Shown: piece after piece, positions 54,943-57,951 of the stretch
Position numbering within the stretch: position 1 is the first letter of the stretch
How the letters are laid out: the number at the start of each line of letters is the position of its first letter
Assembly: GCA_026418695.1 (NCBI GenBank)
Contig: JAOAAU010000003.1
Coordinates: 1 to 57,951, forward strand
Reading direction: 5' to 3'
Source of the DNA: Clostridia bacterium
Lineage (GTDB): Bacteria; Bacillota; Clostridia; Acetivibrionales; JAFADI01
Length of the DNA stretch: 57,951 nt
The notes under the pieces: model-generated
Databases searched by the model: none
Seen by the model: the letters and a program-made list of their open reading frames with translations, nothing else
Told to the model about the DNA's origin: nothing
Made by a program: the position numbers and the translations under genes

Positions 54943-55821
54943 ATGGAAGTTTTTCAGGAAATTGAGCATTTAGGAAGCAAACTGCTTCCGGTGAAAGTAT
55001 TTAAAACCATCCTGCAGGATGAATGCGGCTATATCTCCCCTCACTGGCATGATTTCATGGAAATATTATATTTTTACCATGGTTCAGCCATTGTGCAGAT
55101 CAATTGTGAATATATGGAGGTTACCAAGGGGCAAATTGTTATTTTAAATGCGCTGGATGTGCATTCCGTGGAAGGCAGCGCAGAGTATCTTGTCCTCCAA
55201 TTTGAACCCCAGCTGACCTCCGACATTTTCATCGACTTCCAAAAGGCCTTCCCCTTTTCAGATAAGGATAAGGTCTTGGCTCCAAGCAGTACCGATAACC
55301 GGCATATTGCGTCCATGGTCCATCAATTGAAGGAGATCGTGGAAATCAACCAGGAAAAGCTTCCAGGGTATGAAATCAATATCAAGGGCAGTATTTATAA
55401 AATTATTGCGGCTATGTTTGCGTACTCCCAGGAAAAAAACTGCAACCTGTCCGAGTATGACAGCCAGAAGCAAAAGCTCGAAAAACTGGATGTCCTGCTC
55501 CGATACGTGGATGACCACTATACAGAAAACATTACCATCGAGGATGCCTCCAAGCTTCTGAATTACACCCCCAACTACTTCTGCAGGTTTTTCCGGCAGG
55601 TTATGGGGAAAACATTTCTGGAGTATTTGAACATGTACAGGTGCAATAAAGCAGAAGGCATGCTTCGCACCTCCAGCCGCTCCGTTACGGATATCGCTCT
55701 GTCTACAGGATTTAGCAGCATCAGCTATTTTAACCGTATCTACAAAAGATACAAAAACACTTCCCCTTCTTTTGAAAGAAATTTCAAGGATAATATTGTA
55801 CAACACATAGATAATATTTAA
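54943..55821 (+). CDS. AraC-family transcriptional regulator
   Basis: A 292-residue regulator. The N-terminal part is a cupin-like ligand domain (HWHDFMEILYFYHGSAIV). The C-terminal 100 residues are an AraC HTH pair: NITIEDASKLLNYTPNYFCRFFRQ and RSVTDIALSTGFSSISYFNRIYKRY. GAGGT precedes the ATG. It is 31 bp after cbiO, so it could be read through from the transporter, but it more likely controls the MFS gene 140 bp downstream. Ligand unknown. Confidence 0.9.
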   Translation: MEVFQEIEHLGSKLLPVKVFKTILQDECGYISPHWHDFMEILYFYHGSAIVQINCEYMEVTKGQIVILNALDVHSVEGSAEYLVLQFEPQLTSDIFIDFQKAFPFSDKDKVLAPSSTDNRHIASMVHQLKEIVEINQEKLPGYEINIKGSIYKIIAAMFAYSQEKNCNLSEYDSQKQKLEKLDVLLRYVDDHYTENITIEDASKLLNYTPNYFCRFFRQVMGKTFLEYLNMYRCNKAEGMLRTSSRSVTDIALSTGFSSISYFNRIYKRYKNTSPSFERNFKDNIVQHIDNI

Positions 55822-55962
55822 ATATATTTTTCCCTCCGCATGCCTTAAAATCAATCTTATAGTATGCACGAACTTTTATGTCGGATTTAAACCTGCATAG
55901 TTTCATGGATAATATGTGCAAAACTATACAACCAACCTGGGCATTTTATGGAGGCTTTAAAT

Positions 55963-57168
55963 ATGGAAACTACCAACAAAAAAAGTATCAGTCTGATGGT
56001 TTTAAGTTTTTCCATCATGTTGATCATCGGTTTTCTTGGAAACTTGAGAGGCGCTCTTCTCCCTACGATAAAGCAGGATCTCGGTATCAATTACTCAAGC
56101 ATCGGTCTGCTCATTGTGATTACCGGTATCGGCTATATGGCAGCAACCTTTGCTGCAGGGTTTATCTGCGATAAAATCGGCCATAAAAATGTATTCGCTA
56201 TTGGCTTTATACTGGTGATCCTCGGGTTGATCGGCATTACTTTCACCAGTGGATTCGTACTTCTGACAGTTACGATGACGGTCATGTGTTTCGGACTGGG
56301 CTGCTTTGATATCGGACTGAACTCACTGACTCCCAAAATCTTTGTGACTAATACCGCAATCATGTTGAGTTTTCTGCATGTATTTTTTGGTGTAGGTTCC
56401 GCACTCAGTCCCCAGGTTGGGAGCTGGTTTCTTTTAAGGGATGTCCCCTGGAACCATGTTTATGGCTATTCACTGGCTTTTGTCGCTTTGGTATTTATCT
56501 TTTTCATGCTGACGCCGCCGCTTCCATCCATTCATGCAGCACTTGCAGGCTCCTCCTCTGTGTCCTCCCTGCTGAAGGACAGCAGACTATGGTTGTTTAT
56601 AGCAGCTCTGGCCTTTTGCGAATCCACAGAGCTCGGCATCAGCAATTGGCTGGTCAACTTTCTGCAGGTCGAAAGAGGAATGAGTGAGGGTTCCAGTGCT
56701 CAATACATGTTTTATTTCTTCATCATCTATACGGTCGGCAGAATGTTCGGGGGATATATCGCAGAAAAAGTAGGATACATCAAAATAATCATCACTTTTG
56801 TTGCCACAGCGATGGTTCTTTTCGCCGGTGGCTTGTTTCTTGGAAACACCTATGCCTTCCTGTTTTCCATCACGGGTTTCTTTATCTCCATCATGTTCCC
56901 GACCATGATCACCCTGATCTCCAAGGTGTTTCCCAACAACTCCAGCTCCGCTATGGGACTGATCATCACCGGAGCGGGACTAACCTGCTATATCATCAAT
57001 TGGGTGATCGGAAAGATCAATGATACCATGGGAGTCTTTGCAGGTTTCTCTACGGTGTTGATTTATTCATCGATGGTCATCCTGCTATTAAGCATCATCA
57101 GCAAGCGAGTGACGTATCGCACCAGAAAGGAAATAAAAGATTCCGCTGCTTTATGTGAAGTTGAATAA
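55963..57168 (+). CDS. MFS transporter
   Basis: A 401-residue protein with twelve predicted membrane helices. The loop 2-3 motif appears as GFICDKIGHKNVF near residue 70, and the central loop lies around residue 190. ATG at 55963 with GGAGG 10 bp upstream is the start; ATG at 55948 overlaps that site. Sequence drift away from drug exporters leaves the substrate open; sugar or glycoside uptake is plausible. It is likely controlled by the AraC protein upstream. A terminator follows. Confidence 0.87.
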   Translation: METTNKKSISLMVLSFSIMLIIGFLGNLRGALLPTIKQDLGINYSSIGLLIVITGIGYMAATFAAGFICDKIGHKNVFAIGFILVILGLIGITFTSGFVLLTVTMTVMCFGLGCFDIGLNSLTPKIFVTNTAIMLSFLHVFFGVGSALSPQVGSWFLLRDVPWNHVYGYSLAFVALVFIFFMLTPPLPSIHAALAGSSSVSSLLKDSRLWLFIAALAFCESTELGISNWLVNFLQVERGMSEGSSAQYMFYFFIIYTVGRMFGGYIAEKVGYIKIIITFVATAMVLFAGGLFLGNTYAFLFSITGFFISIMFPTMITLISKVFPNNSSSAMGLIITGAGLTCYIINWVIGKINDTMGVFAGFSTVLIYSSMVILLLSIISKRVTYRTRKEIKDSAALCEVE

Positions 57169-57190
57169 AAGCATTGAATTCAAACATAAC

Positions 57191-57235
57191 AAAAGGCTTG
57201 AACAAGCATATAGAAGATGCTGTTCAGGCCTTTTT
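57191..57235. terminator. Bidirectional terminator
   Basis: AAAGGC-TGAAC / GTTCA-GCCTTT arms with an A run on one side and T5 on the other, between the convergent MFS and bcp genes. Confidence 0.8.
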
Positions 57236-57250
57236 CAGTATTATTGTATC

Positions 57251-57712
57251 TCAAAGTTCCCGTAATGTGTTTAATATCTCTTCCCCATGCCCTTCCGGTG
57301 AAACCTTGGGAAACACCTTTCTGACAACCCCTGTTTCATCGATAACAAAAGTGGAGCGAAGGATTCCCATATAAGCTTTTCCGTACATTTTCTTTTCTCC
57401 CCAGGTTCCATATGCCTCTGCAGTTTTATGATCCGGATCACTCAGGAGATAAAAGGGCAACCCGAATTTGTTTCTGAATTTTCGGTGGGAGTTTTGATCA
57501 TCCATACTGATACCCAATACAACCGCCCCTGCCTGAAGAATATCGTCATACACATCTCTGAAACTGCAGGCTTCCGTATTGCATCCCGGTGTATTATCCT
57601 TCGGATAGAAATACAGAACAACTTTTTTTCCAATAAAATCGGATAGTCTTATATTATTTCCGTAATCATCCATTAATTCAAAATTAATTGCTTTTTGCCC
57701 TTCTGCCAACAT
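57251..57712 (-). CDS. bcp: Peroxiredoxin, Bcp/PrxQ type
   Basis: A 153-residue thiol peroxidase that reduces hydroperoxides with thioredoxin. The peroxidatic Cys and resolving Cys are five residues apart in TPGCNTEACSFRD near residue 44, the atypical 2-Cys pattern of PrxQ. ATG at 57712 with AGAGGTG 6 bp upstream is preferred; the GTG at 57721 is inside that site. Monocistronic. Confidence 0.93.
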   Translation of the reverse strand: MLAEGQKAINFELMDDYGNNIRLSDFIGKKVVLYFYPKDNTPGCNTEACSFRDVYDDILQAGAVVLGISMDDQNSHRKFRNKFGLPFYLLSDPDHKTAEAYGTWGEKKMYGKAYMGILRSTFVIDETGVVRKVFPKVSPEGHGEEILNTLREL

Positions 57713-57932
57713 TGGATTCACCTCTTCAACCGTACATTTATTTTCATATATATTTCATACCCGCTTGGTAAACGCTATAAACAAGACATGCTTTTCGGTC
57801 AATCCGGTGGCAGGTTTTCCATCAAGAAAAAGCACATTAAATGAATAGTTAGTGTTGAGAAGTATAAGATAGTAAATTGTAAATGATATAAGTATAATAT
57901 AATTCTGCTCAACCCTCACCCATCTATCTGCC
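57713..57932. other. Contig end, non-coding or truncated
   Basis: An AT-rich stretch upstream of bcp that runs to the adapter. A minus-strand frame stays open from 57932 to the stop at 57755 and ends LTEKHVLFIAFTKRV, which could be the 3' tail of a gene cut by the contig end or chance. Nothing firm. Confidence 0.3.
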
Positions 57933-57951
57933 CTGTCTCTTATACACATCT
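57933..57951. other. Nextera transposon end (sequencing adapter)
   Basis: CTGTCTCTTATACACATCT is the reverse complement of the 19-bp Tn5 mosaic end used in Nextera libraries. It ends the window exactly. Not genomic sequence. Confidence 0.97.

Noticed and set aside
57755-57949. A 64-residue ORF starting MCIRDRADRW at the right edge
   Set aside because: Its first six codons are the sequencing adapter. The rest is an open frame cut by the contig end, with no ribosome site.

Overview
The window looks like a draft contig from a low-to-moderate GC, endospore-forming, anaerobic clostridium, in my judgement close to the Acetivibrio/Ruminiclostridium group. The signs are Spo0A, a dipicolinate synthase B subunit, a GerMN lipoprotein, a flavodiiron protein, [Fe-S] class I fumarase, hydrogenase maturation genes, a T-box on tyrS, strong GGAGG ribosome binding sites and many TTG starts. 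The last 19 bases are a Nextera transposon end, so the right edge is a library artefact and not genome sequence.

Layout. 0-9 kb: PHP phosphoesterase, an anti-sigma switch pair (STAS + kinase), DUF402 protein, small Cys-rich protein, lytic transglycosylase, a radical-SAM/PDZ/DUF512-like protein, a non-coding stretch with DnaA-box-like sites, tsaD, a membrane protein, and an S-layer protein with Ig-like domains. 9-17 kb: fprA, tyrS with a T-box leader, then lysA-dapF-dapL (lysine/meso-DAP), then a GtrA-like protein. 17-21 kb: four tRNAs (Tyr, Thr, Asp, Glu), an 831-residue cyclic-nucleotide-binding-fold protein of unknown function, and tRNA-Lys. 21-31 kb: purA, a DUF1858 redox protein, two-subunit fumarase, an unexplained structured GC-richer island, small hypotheticals, a Usp-like protein, HU, spo0A, aroK-aroA and an rRNA methyltransferase. 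31-47 kb: GH1 beta-glucosidase, nucleotidyltransferase, ZIP transporter, GerMN lipoprotein, RluA-type pseudouridine synthase, a methyltransferase, an Lrp regulator with alanine dehydrogenase, threonine aldolase, an acyltransferase, two tiny membrane proteins, DUF3243, TetR, an M50 protease, a pyruvate-kinase C-domain protein, a tautomerase, dpaB and an MmcQ-like protein. 47-58 kb: hypF-hypC-hypD-hypE, read divergently from a nickel/cobalt ECF transporter (cbiM-cbiQ-cbiO), then AraC, an MFS transporter and bcp.

How the genes work together. The best-supported functional unit is the divergent hyp / ECF transporter pair: metal import next to [NiFe]-hydrogenase cofactor assembly, with a palindrome at the predicted transcript start and an attenuator-like hairpin ahead of cbiM. 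lysA-dapF-dapL gives the aminotransferase route to meso-DAP and lysine. Lrp-ald looks like a self-contained alanine catabolism unit. Sporulation genes are scattered: spo0A has no spoIVB beside it and dpaB has no dpaA beside it.

Most of the window is ordinary core clostridial sequence. I did not find a convincing new multi-gene system. The observations most worth checking are the structured island at 24.6-24.9 kb, the tyrS T-box leader that seems to be split by a heptamer-repeat element, the DnaA-box cluster at 5.3-5.6 kb, and the reordered radical-SAM/PDZ/DUF512-like protein.
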